A DNA stretch of 64,000 nt, from contig NZ_SWDE01000003.1 in NCBI RefSeq assembly GCF_013337185.1, positions 186,001 to 250,000 on the forward strand. Direction: 5' to 3'. Below the pieces are notes generated by a model. That model was not told where the DNA came from and searched no databases. It was given only the letters and a program-made list of their open reading frames with translations. A program made the position numbers and the translations under genes. This stretch comes from Serratia proteamaculans. Lineage in GTDB: Bacteria; Pseudomonadota; Gammaproteobacteria; Enterobacterales; Enterobacteriaceae. Positions 9,048 through 20,434 of this stretch are shown one piece after another (the first letter of the stretch is position 1; each line of letters opens with the position of its first letter).

Positions 9048-10067
9048 TTAAAGCGTTTCGCTCAGGGTGGCGACCATCACCGCCTTGATGGTGTGCAGGC
9101 GATTTTCCGCCTGATCGAACACCACGCTGTGCGCGGACTCGAACACTTCATCGGTGACTTCCATGCCGCCATGCAGCCCGTATTGCTCTGCCATCTGCTT
9201 GCCGAGGGTGGTTTGGTCGTCGTGAAACGCCGGCAGGCAGTGCAGGAATTTAACGTTCGGGTTGCCGGTCAGTTTCACCATCGCCATATTGACCTGATAG
9301 GGTTTCAGCAGCCCAATACGCTCGTGCCAGGTTTCTTTCGGTTCACCCATCGACACCCAGACGTCGGTATACAGGAAGTCCGCGTCCTTCACCCCTTCGG
9401 CAATGTCTTCGGTCAGGGTGATTTTGGCCCCGGTCTGTTTGGCTAATGCCTGGCACTCTGCCACCAGCTCCGGCTGCGGCCAGCAGGCCTTCGGCGCCAC
9501 CAGACGCAGATCCATCCCCGCCAGTGCGGCGGCTTCCAGCAGAGTGTTGCCCATATTGTTGCGGGTATCGCCGAGGTAGGCGAACTTCACCTCGCTCAGC
9601 GGCTTGCCCGGTAGCTGTTCCTGCACCGTGAGCAGGTCTGCCAGCAATTGGGTCGGGTGGAACTCGTTGGTCAGCCCGTTCCACACCGGTACGCCGGCAT
9701 GCTGGGCCAGGGTTTCCACCAGATGCTGGCCGTAACCGCGGTACTGAATACCGTCATACATCCGGCCCAGCACCCGGGCGGTGTCTTTCATCGATTCCTT
9801 GTGGCCAATCTGGCTGCCGCTTGGGCCGAGATAGGTGACCTGAGCACCCTGATCGAAAGCGGCAACTTCGAAAGAGCATCGGGTACGGGTCGAGTCTTTT
9901 TCGAAGATGAGCGCGATGTTTTTGCCCTGCAGGTGGCGTACTTCCTTGCCTTGCTTCTTGGCCAGCTTCAAATCGGCCGACAGTTTCAGCAGCGCATGCA
10001 GCTGTGCCGGGGTGAAATCCATTAACCTCAGGAAGTGACGTTTGTAGAACGGGTTTATGCTACTCAT
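9048..10067 (-). CDS. argI: Anabolic ornithine carbamoyltransferase
   Basis: A 339-residue enzyme very close to E. coli ArgI. It makes citrulline from ornithine and carbamoyl phosphate in arginine biosynthesis. It has STRTR near residue 60, HPTQ, HCLP and the SMG loop, and it ends in VMVATLS. Two ARG boxes directly upstream mark it as the ArgR-repressed biosynthetic copy. The paralogue at 5249-6253 lies in the deiminase operon. It heads the conserved argI/rraB/miaE/yjgM/valS neighbourhood, with rraB divergent. The two OTC genes are neighbours on one strand, about 2.8 kb apart, and share long stretches of identical protein sequence. Confidence 0.93.
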   Translation of the reverse strand: MSSINPFYKRHFLRLMDFTPAQLHALLKLSADLKLAKKQGKEVRHLQGKNIALIFEKDSTRTRCSFEVAAFDQGAQVTYLGPSGSQIGHKESMKDTARVLGRMYDGIQYRGYGQHLVETLAQHAGVPVWNGLTNEFHPTQLLADLLTVQEQLPGKPLSEVKFAYLGDTRNNMGNTLLEAAALAGMDLRLVAPKACWPQPELVAECQALAKQTGAKITLTEDIAEGVKDADFLYTDVWVSMGEPKETWHERIGLLKPYQVNMAMVKLTGNPNVKFLHCLPAFHDDQTTLGKQMAEQYGLHGGMEVTDEVFESAHSVVFDQAENRLHTIKAVMVATLSETL

Positions 10068-10090
10068 GGTCGTATATCCTTATCGCTTTA

Positions 10091-10129
10091 ATTGAATTTA
10101 AATTCACTTTATATGTATGAATATTCAAA
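10091..10129. promoter_or_regulatory. Tandem ARG boxes of argI
   Basis: The first box, 10091-10108, is a perfect TGAAT-TTAA-ATTCA. The second, 10112-10129, has TGTAT-GAAT-ATTCA, one mismatch in the left half. The two are separated by 3 bp, the usual spacing for binding an ArgR hexamer, and lie 24-62 nt upstream of the argI start. Confidence 0.88.
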
Positions 10130-10230
10130 TTCAACCCCGCGGTGGAAATCTTTCACGTTTATCGTGGAAGCAATGCCGACGGTGTGTGAAAATAGGCGCA
10201 ATACAGGCCATTTGACTTGAGGATATAGGC

Positions 10231-10659
10231 ATGGCAAACAGCGAACAGCTAGACGAACAACGTGAAGAGACCCGCCTGATCATCGAAGAACTGCTGGAAG
10301 ACGGCAGCGATCCAGAGGCGCTCTACACCATCGAACACCATCTCTCTGCCGAAAAGTTTGAAGTGCTGGAGAAAGCCGCTGTCGAAGCCTTCAAGTTGGG
10401 CTTTGAAGTGACTGACGCCGAAGAGCTGGAAGTGGAAGACGGTAGCCTGGTGATGTGTTGTGACGTGATCAGCGAAGTGGGTCTGAACGCCGAAGTGATC
10501 GACGCTCAGGTCGAGCAACTGGTGGCGCTGGCGGCACGTTGCGGCGTTAACTACGACGGTTGGGGTACCTACTTCGAAGATCCGAACGGCGAAGAAGGTG
10601 ACGATGATGAAGAAGAAGGTGACTTCATCGACGAAGACGACGACGGTAAACGCCACTAA
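10231..10659 (+). CDS. rraB: Regulator of RNase E activity B
   Basis: A 142-residue, very acidic protein matching RraB/YjgD. It binds RNase E and inhibits endonucleolytic RNA turnover in a subset of transcripts. The body (residues 1-115) is the conserved domain. The tail is an Asp/Glu run typical of the family. It is divergent from argI, as in E. coli, and is followed after 55 nt by miaE on the same strand. A GGCCA-type hairpin at about 10682-10701 lies in that gap without a T-run, so read-through into miaE is likely. Confidence 0.93.
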   Translation: MANSEQLDEQREETRLIIEELLEDGSDPEALYTIEHHLSAEKFEVLEKAAVEAFKLGFEVTDAEELEVEDGSLVMCCDVISEVGLNAEVIDAQVEQLVALAARCGVNYDGWGTYFEDPNGEEGDDDEEEGDFIDEDDDGKRH

Positions 10660-10714
10660 TTAACTTCTGCTTAATTCCTGTGGGCCAGCGCTTGTTGGCC
10701 CCTGATAAGAACAC

Positions 10715-11479
10715 ATGAAATACCAATCCCTGCTAGCCCCGATTTTAAACTTCCTGCACTGTGAAACCCCAGACGCCTGGATTGACGCTGCGCGCCGTCC
10801 GGAAAACCTGCCGCTGTTGCTGACTGACCATATGGTTTGCGAGCTAAAAGCCGCGCAGACCGGCATGTGGCTGATCCGTCGCTACGTGGCAGACAAAGAG
10901 AGCGGTGACGCACTGCTGGCGCTGCTCAGGCCCTACGAGGCATTTTTGCATGAAGCGCAGGGCGTGCCGGAAGCGCTGTTCCAGCAGAATAATTTCACCC
11001 GCAAGATCCTGCCAAAAAACGGCTCGGCCTACGGTCAGGATCTGGCGGACAGAATGGTGCTGCTGATCAAAGAAGAGCTGCATCATTTTTCGCAGGTGCT
11101 GGAGATCATGCTGGCCCGGCAGATCCCGTATAAGAAAATCACCGCCAGTCGCTATGCCAAAGGCATGATCCGTGAGATCCGCACCCACGATCCGGCCACG
11201 CTGATTGATAAACTGATTTGCGGCGCCTATATCGAAGCGCGTTCCTGCGAACGTTTCGCCCGCCTGGCACCGCACCTGGACGATGAGCTAAACCGCTTTT
11301 ACGTTTCGTTGCTGCGCTCCGAAGCGCGTCACTATCAGGACTACCTGACATTGGCCGAACAGATAGCCGGTGGCGATATCAGCGAGCGGGTGGCCCACTT
11401 TGGCCGCATAGAAGCGGCGCTGATCCAAACCCCGGACAGCGAATTCCGCTTCCACAGCGGCGTGCCCGCCATCGCCTGA
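10715..11479 (+). CDS. miaE: tRNA-(ms2io6A) hydroxylase MiaE
   Basis: A 254-residue non-haem diiron monooxygenase that hydroxylates ms2i6A at position 37 of tRNAs to ms2io6A. The ferritin-like four-helix core is visible. It has KEELHHF (about residue 117 on), EARSCERF (about 174) and SEARHYQDY (about 198), which supply the carboxylate and histidine iron ligands. Salmonella has this gene; E. coli K-12 lacks it. It sits in the same argI/rraB/yjgM interval where Salmonella carries it. Length is close to that of known MiaE proteins, with no sign of damage. Confidence 0.92.
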   Translation: MKYQSLLAPILNFLHCETPDAWIDAARRPENLPLLLTDHMVCELKAAQTGMWLIRRYVADKESGDALLALLRPYEAFLHEAQGVPEALFQQNNFTRKILPKNGSAYGQDLADRMVLLIKEELHHFSQVLEIMLARQIPYKKITASRYAKGMIREIRTHDPATLIDKLICGAYIEARSCERFARLAPHLDDELNRFYVSLLRSEARHYQDYLTLAEQIAGGDISERVAHFGRIEAALIQTPDSEFRFHSGVPAIA

Positions 11480-11500
11480 CAGCCGGGCGCCCGTATGAAT

Positions 11501-13108
11501 TTATTCCGGCGTGCCCAGCAGCAAATCCACCGCTTTTTCCGCCAGCATGATGGTCGGCGCATTGGTATTGCCACTGGTCACCTGTGGCATCACCGAACAG
11601 TCGATCACCCGCAGCCGTTCAAATCCGTGCACCCGCAGTTGTAAATCCGTCACCGAATCCTGCGGGGATTGCCCCATTCGGCAGCTGCCCACCGGGTGAT
11701 ACACCGTTTTGCAGAAGTTACGCACGAACTCTTCCAGTTGCGCTTCGTCATTCAGCCACTCCGGCAGTGGCATCAGCAAGTCTTTGATAATCGGTTTGAG
11801 GGCGGCGGTTTGCAGAAAACGCAGGCCGAACTTCACCGCGCGAACGCTGCCGGCCAGATCTTCCGGATGACCGAGATAGTTGGCGTGCAGCTTCACCGGA
11901 TCTTTGGGATCGCGACTGCGCAGCAGCACTTCACCGCGCGCCCTGGGTTGCAGATAGCCAACCTTGAGCGTGAAACCGTGGATATTGGGCAGCGGTTCGC
12001 CGGGCACGTCGTCCCAACTGTCGAGCATCGGCAGGAAGTGGATCTGCACGTCCGGTCGGCCATCCCCCAGGCTGTCGGTGAAGGCGGCCCCTTCCAGCAC
12101 GTTGGAGCTCAGTACGCCGCTGCGAAACGCCAGCCATTGGCTGCCGTGACGTAGTGCCTGCAGGCCGCGATCGGCACCGTACAAACTAATCGGCTCGCGG
12201 GTGCTGACGTTGATCGACATATGCAGGTGATCGTGAAAGTTCTTGCCGACCGGCAGATCCGCCAGCGGTTCGATCCCCAACTGCTGCAGATGTTCGTGTG
12301 GCCCGATGCCGGACAGCATCAGGATCTTCGGCGATCCTACCGCGCCGGCGCTGAGGATCACTTCCTGGGCGGCATGGGCCGTGACCTCGGCACCGCCGTT
12401 TTGGCTATACACCACGCCAGTGGCGACGTGGTTGTCGAACACCACCCGGTGTACCAGCGCATTCAGTTTCACCACCAGCCGTTGTTCATTTCGTACGGCT
12501 TTCAGATAAGTGCGTGCGGTGCTGGCGCGTTCGCCGTTGTGGGTGGTGGTTTGGTAGAAACCGACGCCGTGCTGGCTGTCGCCGTTGAAATCGTTGCGAT
12601 AGGGGAGATCAAGCTCCTGACCGGCGCGAATAAACGCCATGCTGAGCGGGTGACGGTAGCGATTCTCGCTGACCGGCAGCAGACCCTCACCGCCGTGATA
12701 GGCATCCGACAGGCTTTCGTTGGCCTCGGCGCGTTTGAAGTAGGGCAGCACGTCCTGATAACCCCAGCCGACGCAGCCATAGCGTTCAGCCCATTCGTCG
12801 TAATCCTGTTGCTGGCCGCGAATATAGATCATGCCGTTGACCGAACTGCTGCCGCCCAACACCTTGCCCTGGGCTATCTGCATGCGGCGGTTATTGGCAT
12901 GCGGCTCCGGCTCGGTTTCATACGGCCAGCTTTTTTTGCCGATGATTTTCGCCACGCCGGCCGGCATCTTGATGAACAGATTATTGTCGTCACCACCGGC
13001 CTCCAGCAGCAGCACCCGCGCCTGGGTACGGCGGATCAACTGCGCCGCCAGTACACAGCCGGCAGAACCGGCACCGACAATGATGTAATCAAAAGCGTTT
13101 TCCGACAT
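11501..13108 (-). CDS. GMC-family FAD-dependent oxidoreductase (choline/alcohol dehydrogenase-like)
   Basis: A 535-residue glucose-methanol-choline oxidoreductase. The N-terminal FAD-binding motif is VGAGSAGCVLA (residues 11-21). The second signature is GKVLGGSSSVNGMIY (about 82-96), and the third is GSPKILMLSGIGP (about 259-271). The catalytic pair is the histidine in VYHPVGSCRMG and the asparagine in SGNTNAPT near the C-terminus. It resembles BetA-type dehydrogenases, but no betB, betI or transporter gene accompanies it, so choline is not established as substrate. It faces miaE across a 21-nt gap. The substrate is unknown; an alcohol oxidised with a membrane or quinone acceptor is the general expectation. 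Confidence 0.85.
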   Translation of the reverse strand: MSENAFDYIIVGAGSAGCVLAAQLIRRTQARVLLLEAGGDDNNLFIKMPAGVAKIIGKKSWPYETEPEPHANNRRMQIAQGKVLGGSSSVNGMIYIRGQQQDYDEWAERYGCVGWGYQDVLPYFKRAEANESLSDAYHGGEGLLPVSENRYRHPLSMAFIRAGQELDLPYRNDFNGDSQHGVGFYQTTTHNGERASTARTYLKAVRNEQRLVVKLNALVHRVVFDNHVATGVVYSQNGGAEVTAHAAQEVILSAGAVGSPKILMLSGIGPHEHLQQLGIEPLADLPVGKNFHDHLHMSINVSTREPISLYGADRGLQALRHGSQWLAFRSGVLSSNVLEGAAFTDSLGDGRPDVQIHFLPMLDSWDDVPGEPLPNIHGFTLKVGYLQPRARGEVLLRSRDPKDPVKLHANYLGHPEDLAGSVRAVKFGLRFLQTAALKPIIKDLLMPLPEWLNDEAQLEEFVRNFCKTVYHPVGSCRMGQSPQDSVTDLQLRVHGFERLRVIDCSVMPQVTSGNTNAPTIMLAEKAVDLLLGTPE

Positions 13109-13460
13109 GACTGCTCCCTGTGCGATTGCGGCATGAGCCGATGTTGGCAGAGTAGCGCAAGCGGGCGGCAGGTCAATTTGTAATCATTAATTTGTTAATG
13201 AATATCACAAAAAATATTTTTATTTTATATCATGTTCATGATTTTTATGAATAAAAAATAACATAACTATGTTAATTATTGGTTGTTGTTTTTCTGCGGG
13301 CACAGGCTGGCGAGAGATAATGCGGTTTTATAAACAAACGGCGCATTGTTTCTTAACGGAATATTAATTATGAGACTTATCCGAGCAGGAAAGAGAGTGT
13401 CATAGCAAAAATGCTGCTATATGATGAGCCAATCTATTATCGGATAAGATATTAAGAAAT
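13109..13460. other. A+T-rich divergent promoter region between the GMC and acyltransferase genes
   Basis: 352 nt with no credible gene. It is strongly A+T-rich and contains an inverted repeat ATCATG-TT-CATGAT at 13229-13242, which could be an operator for either divergent gene. No recognisable riboswitch or repeat element was seen. Confidence 0.5.
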
Positions 13461-14465
13461 ATGGAAATTTCGATTAATAAATCTAATTATTTAAAAGGGA
13501 TTGCCATCATTCTGATGTTAATCCACCACCTGTTTGCCTACCCAAGCCGTATTAGCCCGGATATCCCGGTTTATCATATGATTAACAGCGTCGATATTGA
13601 GATGTTTGTTGGTCTGTTCGGCAAGATTTGCGTGTCGATGTTCCTGTTTTTATCCGGTTACGGGTTCTCGCTAAAAAAAGAAGTTACGTTTAAATATATC
13701 TGGGGCAAGCTGAAGAACTTATATATCAGCTACTGGATAGTGCTGTTTATCTTTGTGCCGATTGGCATCATTTTCTTTCCGGGCGAAAGATATTCCCTGT
13801 CGCCGTCGCTGTTTTTCGAAAACCTGATGGGCATAAAATCCACTTATAACAGCGAGTGGTGGTTCTTTAAACTTTACGTTTTATATGTGCTTTCTCTGCC
13901 GCTGTTGTCGCGCTTGAATATCGGCCCGTTACTGGGGCTGTTGTTTCTGGCGGCACTGTGCGGCAAGGGGTTGCAGTATGTCGGCTGGGCGCCAGAAGTG
14001 TTGATCGAATATTGCACCTGGTTGCTGCCGTTTGGCTTCGGCATGGTGTTTGGCCGTAGCCAGAAAATGCCGCCGAACTCGTGGCTGGTGAAACTGATTG
14101 CTATCCTGGGCCGTACCCATCCGCTGATCTTGCTGATGGTGACGGTGGCGGTATTTATCGTCGCCCATAATCCTGGGCTGCTGCTGGTGACGCCGCTGTT
14201 TATTATTGCGCTGATGAATACGGCAGAGGGCCTGGGCAGTTGGGTGAACCGGGTGGTGGGCGAGTTGGGCAAGCATTCGATGTACATGTGGCTGACCCAC
14301 AGTTTCTATTGCTATTACTTCACTCAAAAGCTGATCTTTGCGCCGCGCTATACGCCGCTGATCCTGCTGTTGTTAATTGCCGTATCCTACCTGACCAGCC
14401 TGGTGCTGAGCAGGATTGAGTTGGCTATCAAGGGCGGGGTGACGGAGAGGGTGCGATCCCAGTAG
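13461..14465 (+). CDS. Membrane acyltransferase, acyltransferase-3 family
   Basis: A 334-residue integral membrane protein with about ten hydrophobic segments. The N-terminal segment KGIAIILMLIHHLF contains the family's histidine-bearing motif, followed by FLSGYGFSL. Proteins of this family O-acetylate or succinylate surface polysaccharides, lipids or peptidoglycan. The N-terminal third is more A+T-rich than the rest and the gene has no operon partners. It is bounded by the divergent promoter region and a hairpin before yjgM, which suggests an added single gene. The substrate is unknown. Confidence 0.8.
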   Translation: MEISINKSNYLKGIAIILMLIHHLFAYPSRISPDIPVYHMINSVDIEMFVGLFGKICVSMFLFLSGYGFSLKKEVTFKYIWGKLKNLYISYWIVLFIFVPIGIIFFPGERYSLSPSLFFENLMGIKSTYNSEWWFFKLYVLYVLSLPLLSRLNIGPLLGLLFLAALCGKGLQYVGWAPEVLIEYCTWLLPFGFGMVFGRSQKMPPNSWLVKLIAILGRTHPLILLMVTVAVFIVAHNPGLLLVTPLFIIALMNTAEGLGSWVNRVVGELGKHSMYMWLTHSFYCYYFTQKLIFAPRYTPLILLLLIAVSYLTSLVLSRIELAIKGGVTERVRSQ

Positions 14466-14477
14466 GGGCGCTGCATG

Positions 14478-14504
14478 CTGCGCCCGTTATTACCGCGGGC
14501 GCAG
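14478..14504. terminator. Hairpin between convergent acyltransferase and yjgM genes
   Basis: CTGCGCCCG and CGGGCGCAG form a 9-bp perfect stem with a 9-nt loop. It is placed between two convergent genes and probably acts in both directions. Confidence 0.6.
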
Positions 14505-14512
14505 TAGCAAGA

Positions 14513-15031
14513 TTAAAGCGTCTTCAGCATGGTGACTTCGCAGTCGACGTGGCCGGTGGTGCCCATCGGCTGGTCGATATGCTCAAAGCCCAAATGCTCA
14601 TACAGGCCGATGGCCTGGGTCAGACTGGCGGTGGTTTCTAAATAACAACAGCGGAAGCCCTGTTGACGGGCGAACTCCAGTGCCTGCAGCGCCAGGCGTT
14701 TTGCCAGGCCCTGGCCGCGTAAAACCGGCAGGAAATACATTTTCTGCAATTCGCAAATATCTACTTCACCGCCCTGCAGCGGCGCTACACCGCCACCCCC
14801 GGCAATCTGGCCGTCGACTTCTATCACCCAATAAGCGCTGCGAGGCAGGCTATAAAGCTGATACAAGACGTCCAGATTGGGGTCGGAAACGGTATAGCCT
14901 TTGTCCGCCGTCAAACCGTGCTCGGCGGAGACTTCGCGAATGACATTGGCAATAGCGGCATTATCGTCAGCCGTTATTGGGCGCACCAGAAGACGTACTG
15001 GGGTTGCTGTTGTCATGTTTACACTCGCCAT
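14513..15031 (-). CDS. yjgM: GNAT-family N-acetyltransferase YjgM
   Basis: A 172-residue acetyltransferase closely matching E. coli YjgM (shared [43 protein letters not shown]). The acetyl-CoA loop [10 protein letters not shown] lies at about residues 105-114. The substrate is unassigned in what I recall. In E. coli yjgM lies near valS, and the same neighbourhood is kept here without yjgN. The ATG at 15031 has a weak AAGG upstream; an alternative ATG lies 15 nt inside (15016). Confidence 0.85.
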   Translation of the reverse strand: MASVNMTTATPVRLLVRPITADDNAAIANVIREVSAEHGLTADKGYTVSDPNLDVLYQLYSLPRSAYWVIEVDGQIAGGGGVAPLQGGEVDICELQKMYFLPVLRGQGLAKRLALQALEFARQQGFRCCYLETTASLTQAIGLYEHLGFEHIDQPMGTTGHVDCEVTMLKTL

Positions 15032-15083
15032 AAGAAGAACCTTAGTGGTTCCGAAATTTCATTTTTGTTGCAGACAAAAACGC

Positions 15084-15102
15084 GCCGGGTTTATAACCCG
15101 GC
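15084..15102 (-). terminator. Hairpin in the yjgM leader
   Basis: GCCGGGTT and AACCCGGC pair perfectly around a 3-nt loop. On the minus strand GCGTTTTTG follows. It lies between the valS terminator and yjgM, so it may catch read-through from valS or attenuate yjgM. Confidence 0.45.
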
Positions 15103-15166
15103 GGCGTCCATGCAATGTTATACCTTGTAATAACATCTTAAGCGGGCCAGATGCAACGGCGATAAA

Positions 15167-15194
15167 AAAACAGCGGGGAAATCCCCGCTGTTTT
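15167..15194 (-). terminator. valS intrinsic terminator
   Basis: CAGCGGGGA pairs with TCCCCGCTG around a 2-nt loop, extended by AAAA/TTTT. On the minus strand seven T residues follow. It starts 25 nt after the valS stop. Confidence 0.9.
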
Positions 15195-15218
15195 CAGCTG
15201 TTGCAGTGAACCGACAGA

Positions 15219-18095
15219 TTACAGCGCGGCGATGGTCGCCTGCTGTTCCTGCAGCTTCACTTTGCCTTCTTTGCAGGCGGTCAGACGTTCGCGCTCTTTG
15301 GCGACCACGGCTTCTGGCGCGCGCGCCACAAACCCTTCGTTAGACAGCTTGCCTTCGATCGAGGCGATTTCCGCATCCAGCTTGCCCATCTCTTTCGACA
15401 GACGCGCGATCTCGGCGTCCTTATCGATAAAGCCGGCCATAGGGATCAGCAGCTCGGCACCGTCCACCAGTTTGGTGACCGATAACGGGCCTTTGTCACC
15501 GGCGGGCAGCAGGGTGATCGACTCCAGACGTGCCAGACGCTGAATAAAGCTCTGGTTCTCCTGCACGCGGCGCTCGGCGTCGGCATTGCAGTTGCGCAGC
15601 AGCACTTCCAGCAGTTTGCTCGGGGCAATGTTCATCTCGGCGCGAATGTTACGCACCGCGGTGATCGCCTGCTTGATCCACTCCAGGTCGTTCAGCGCTT
15701 GCGTATCTTCCAGCGCGGCGTCGTACTCTGGGAACGGCTGCAGCATGATGGTGTCTGCGGTTTCGCCGGTCAGGGTTTTCACGCGCTGCCAGATGGTTTC
15801 GGTAATGAACGGGATCACCGGGTGCGCCAGGCGCAACAGGGCTTCCAGCACGGTGATCAGCGTATGGCGGGTGCCGCGCTGTTCCGCTTCGCTGCCGTTG
15901 GTCACGACCGGCTTGGTCAGCTCCAGATACCAGTCACAGAACTGGTTCCAGGTGAATTCGTACAGAATGTTGGCGGCCAGATCGAAGCGGTAGGTATCCA
16001 GTGCTTCGCGGTAAGCCTTCACCGTACGGTTGAATTCGGCCAGGATCCAGCGGTCCGCCAGCGACAGCACTTTCTCGCCGCCGTTAAAGCCACAGTCCTG
16101 ACCTTCAGCGTTCATCAACACAAAGCGGCTGGCGTTCCACAGCTTGTTACAGAAGTTGCGGTAGCCTTCCAGGCGCTTCATGTCCCAGTTAATGTCACGG
16201 CCGGTAGAAGCCAGTGCCGCCAGGGTGAAGCGCAGGGCGTCGGTGCCGTGCGGTTCGATGCCGTTCGGGAACTGCTTCTCGGTGCGCTTGCGGATTTTTT
16301 CCGCCAGCTGCGGCTGCATCATGTTACCGGTGCGTTTCTCCAGCAGATCTTCCAGCGAGATGCCGTCAACCATGTCCAGCGGGTCGATCACGTTACCTTT
16401 CGACTTGGACATCTTCTGCCCTTCGTCGTCGCGGATCAGACCGGTCATGTAGACGGTTTTGAACGGAACCTGTGGCTTGCCGTTTTCATCCTTCATAAAG
16501 TGCATGGTCAGCATGATCATGCGTGCAATCCAGAAGAAGATGATATCGAAGCCGCTGACCATCACGCTGGTCGGGTGGAAGGTTTTCAGCGCATCGGTCT
16601 GCTCTGGCCAGCCCAGGGTGGAGAAGGTCCACAGGCCGGAAGAGAACCAGGTATCCAGCACGTCTTCGTCCTGGTTCAGCACCACTTCCGGGCCCAGGTT
16701 ATTCTCGCTACGCACTTCTTCTTCGCTGCGGCCAACATAGACTTTGCCGTTCACGTCGTACCAGGCCGGGATACGGTGACCCCACCACAACTGACGTGAG
16801 ATACACCAGTCCTGAATGTCGCGCATCCAGCTGAAGTACATGTTTTCGTACTGCTTCGGCACGAACTGGATCTCGCCTTGCTCAACCGCTTCCACCGCCA
16901 CTTTCGCCAGCGGAGCGGTACGCACGTACCATTGGTCGGTCAGCATAGGTTCGATCACCACGCCGCCGCGGTCGCCGTAAGGCACCGTCAGGTCGTGTGG
17001 CTTGATTTCTTCCAGCAGGCCCAATTCTTCAAAGGCAGCCACTACCGCTTTACGCGCCGCGAAGCGCTCCAGGCCACGGAACTGGGCCGGGATCTCGTTG
17101 CAGTAGTCGGTGCAGATTTCGCCGAGGGTGTTGAACACTTCCGCTTCCTGACGGATATCGCCATCGAAAGTCAGGATGTTGATCATCGTCAGGCCGTGAC
17201 GTTTACCAACTTCGTAGTCGTTAAAGTCGTGCGCCGGGGTGATTTTCACGCAGCCGGTGCCTTTTTCCATATCGGCGTGTTCGTCACCGACAATGCGGAT
17301 ACGGCGGCCAACCAGCGGCAGAAGGATTTCTTTGCCGATCAAATCCTTGTAGCGCGGATCTTCCGGGTTCACCGCTACGCCGGTATCACCGAGCACGGTT
17401 TCCGGACGGGTGGTGGCGACCACCAGATAATCTTTGCCTTCGGCGGTTTTAGCACCGTCGGCCAGCGGGTAACGCAGGTGCCACATGGAGCCTTTGGACT
17501 CGCGGTTTTCCACTTCCAGATCGGAGATGGCGGTGCGCAGTTTCGGATCCCAGTTCACCAGGCGCTTGCCACGGTAGATCAGATCTTCTTTGTGCAGACG
17601 AACAAACACTTCACGTACCGCGTTGGACAGGCCTTCGTCCATGGTGAAGCGCTCGCGCTCCCAGTCCACGGAGTTGCCCAGACGGCGCATCTGACGGGTG
17701 ATGGTGCCGCCGGATTCTGCCTTCCACTGCCAGATTTTGTCGATGAACGCATCGCGGCCATAGTCATGGCGGGTTTTGTTTTCTTCTGCGGCGATCTTGC
17801 GCTCAACCACCATCTGGGTGGCGATACCGGCATGGTCGGTACCCGCCTGCCACAGGGTGTTTTTGCCCTGCATGCGCTGGTAACGGATCATGGTGTCCAT
17901 GATGGTCTGCTGGAAGGCGTGGCCCATGTGCAGGCTGCCGGTGACGTTCGGCGGCGGGATCATGATGCAGAAGCTTTCCTGGCTGGTATCACCATTTGGC
18001 TTGAAGTAACCCTGGTTTTCCCAGTGATCGTACAGCTTCTGTTCGATCTCTTTCGGGTCGTAGGCGGTATCGAGGTGACTGTTTGTCTTTTCCAT
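15219..18095 (-). CDS. valS: Valine-tRNA ligase
   Basis: A 958-residue class I aminoacyl-tRNA synthetase; E. coli ValRS is 951. The HIGH-type motif is [12 protein letters not shown] (about residues 48-59) and the second is [13 protein letters not shown] (about 562). The CP1 editing domain lies between them. The C-terminal coiled coil ([20 protein letters not shown], about 892 onward) is the ValRS tRNA-binding arm. It follows holC after 13 nt. It is essential for translation and shows no anomalies. Long open frames on the opposite strand across this gene are shadows of its codon bias. Confidence 0.97.
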   Translation of the reverse strand: MEKTNSHLDTAYDPKEIEQKLYDHWENQGYFKPNGDTSQESFCIMIPPPNVTGSLHMGHAFQQTIMDTMIRYQRMQGKNTLWQAGTDHAGIATQMVVERKIAAEENKTRHDYGRDAFIDKIWQWKAESGGTITRQMRRLGNSVDWERERFTMDEGLSNAVREVFVRLHKEDLIYRGKRLVNWDPKLRTAISDLEVENRESKGSMWHLRYPLADGAKTAEGKDYLVVATTRPETVLGDTGVAVNPEDPRYKDLIGKEILLPLVGRRIRIVGDEHADMEKGTGCVKITPAHDFNDYEVGKRHGLTMINILTFDGDIRQEAEVFNTLGEICTDYCNEIPAQFRGLERFAARKAVVAAFEELGLLEEIKPHDLTVPYGDRGGVVIEPMLTDQWYVRTAPLAKVAVEAVEQGEIQFVPKQYENMYFSWMRDIQDWCISRQLWWGHRIPAWYDVNGKVYVGRSEEEVRSENNLGPEVVLNQDEDVLDTWFSSGLWTFSTLGWPEQTDALKTFHPTSVMVSGFDIIFFWIARMIMLTMHFMKDENGKPQVPFKTVYMTGLIRDDEGQKMSKSKGNVIDPLDMVDGISLEDLLEKRTGNMMQPQLAEKIRKRTEKQFPNGIEPHGTDALRFTLAALASTGRDINWDMKRLEGYRNFCNKLWNASRFVLMNAEGQDCGFNGGEKVLSLADRWILAEFNRTVKAYREALDTYRFDLAANILYEFTWNQFCDWYLELTKPVVTNGSEAEQRGTRHTLITVLEALLRLAHPVIPFITETIWQRVKTLTGETADTIMLQPFPEYDAALEDTQALNDLEWIKQAITAVRNIRAEMNIAPSKLLEVLLRNCNADAERRVQENQSFIQRLARLESITLLPAGDKGPLSVTKLVDGAELLIPMAGFIDKDAEIARLSKEMGKLDAEIASIEGKLSNEGFVARAPEAVVAKERERLTACKEGKVKLQEQQATIAAL

Positions 18096-18108
18096 TTTAT
18101 ATCGTTGT

Positions 18109-18558
18109 TCAGTGAGTTGGCGGCGTGGCCGTGGTCAAATGGAAGCCGACGCTGCGATAAGCTTTATATCGGTCGCGCGCCAACTGTTTTAAGGTGTCTT
18201 CGTATGGGACGAAGTCTACCACTTCATGGAAAGCAGTAGCAAAATCTGCAAACTGCGGCAGCAGGGCGATCAGCAGGTCACGCGGGGAGTTGCCGCGTTT
18301 GCCGGGCCAGCACAGTTCGACCGGGGCGCCGTAATGCGGGCCTTCACCGGCCAGGTTGTGCGGCACGAACTGGTGCGGATCGCGCTGCCATAGCGCTTCG
18401 TCCAACCGCTCGGCCTGTTCCTGGCTCTCGCAGGCGATCAACACCCGCTTGCCGGAACGGAAGCCGGTGGCGGCAACGGCGCAGGCCACGGCCTCATGCG
18501 CGCTGAGCGCACCTGCGGGTTCCGCGTGTTCGATTAGATAGAACGTTGCCTGTTTCAT
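18109..18558 (-). CDS. holC: DNA polymerase III chi subunit
   Basis: A 149-residue protein matching E. coli HolC ([60 protein letters not shown]). Chi bridges the clamp loader (through psi) to single-stranded DNA-binding protein. The start at 18558 (MKQATFYL) is set by alignment with the E. coli N-terminus; a GTG 12 nt upstream is possible. It lies between pepA and valS as in E. coli. Confidence 0.93.
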   Translation of the reverse strand: MKQATFYLIEHAEPAGALSAHEAVACAVAATGFRSGKRVLIACESQEQAERLDEALWQRDPHQFVPHNLAGEGPHYGAPVELCWPGKRGNSPRDLLIALLPQFADFATAFHEVVDFVPYEDTLKQLARDRYKAYRSVGFHLTTATPPTH

Positions 18559-18589
18559 GGTCTGATTCACCGCTGCCTATAAAAAGTGT

Positions 18590-18613
18590 AGGGGCACAGC
18601 ATGCTGTGCCCCT
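18590..18613 (-). repeat. 24-bp perfect palindrome between pepA and holC
   Basis: A 12-base arm (AGGGGCACAGCA) is followed directly by its complement. On the minus strand ACACTTTTT follows. It may terminate pepA transcription. It also has the look of a dispersed intergenic palindrome. Confidence 0.6.
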
Positions 18614-18642
18614 CGGGATTATACCTGAATTACCACTCAGAT

Positions 18643-20169
<1,527 letters not shown>

Positions 20170-20434
20170 TTAAAGACAAAGGCAGGCGCTACGGCTAGAA
20201 TGACGCACTCCGTAACGATCTCCCGCCATTGAGTTAACGAGTTATGTTAACCTGAACGGCGTAAATTGCTCTGTTTTGGCGACTATAAGCAAGTTCCTAT
20301 AGGACACCCAAATGCTAGATGTTGTAATACTATTTTAGCTGTGTTGGTTGCCATATGATGAGAATAAATGGCGGATTAGCGATGAAACTATCGATTTTCC
20401 TGCAAAAAGACAAGTTTTCACAGGCGTAATAAGC

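Noticed and set aside
16878-18239. 453-codon open frame on the plus strand across valS
   Set aside because: Antisense shadow of a strongly biased housekeeping gene. Its translation has no domain or ribosome site, while valS on the other strand is complete.
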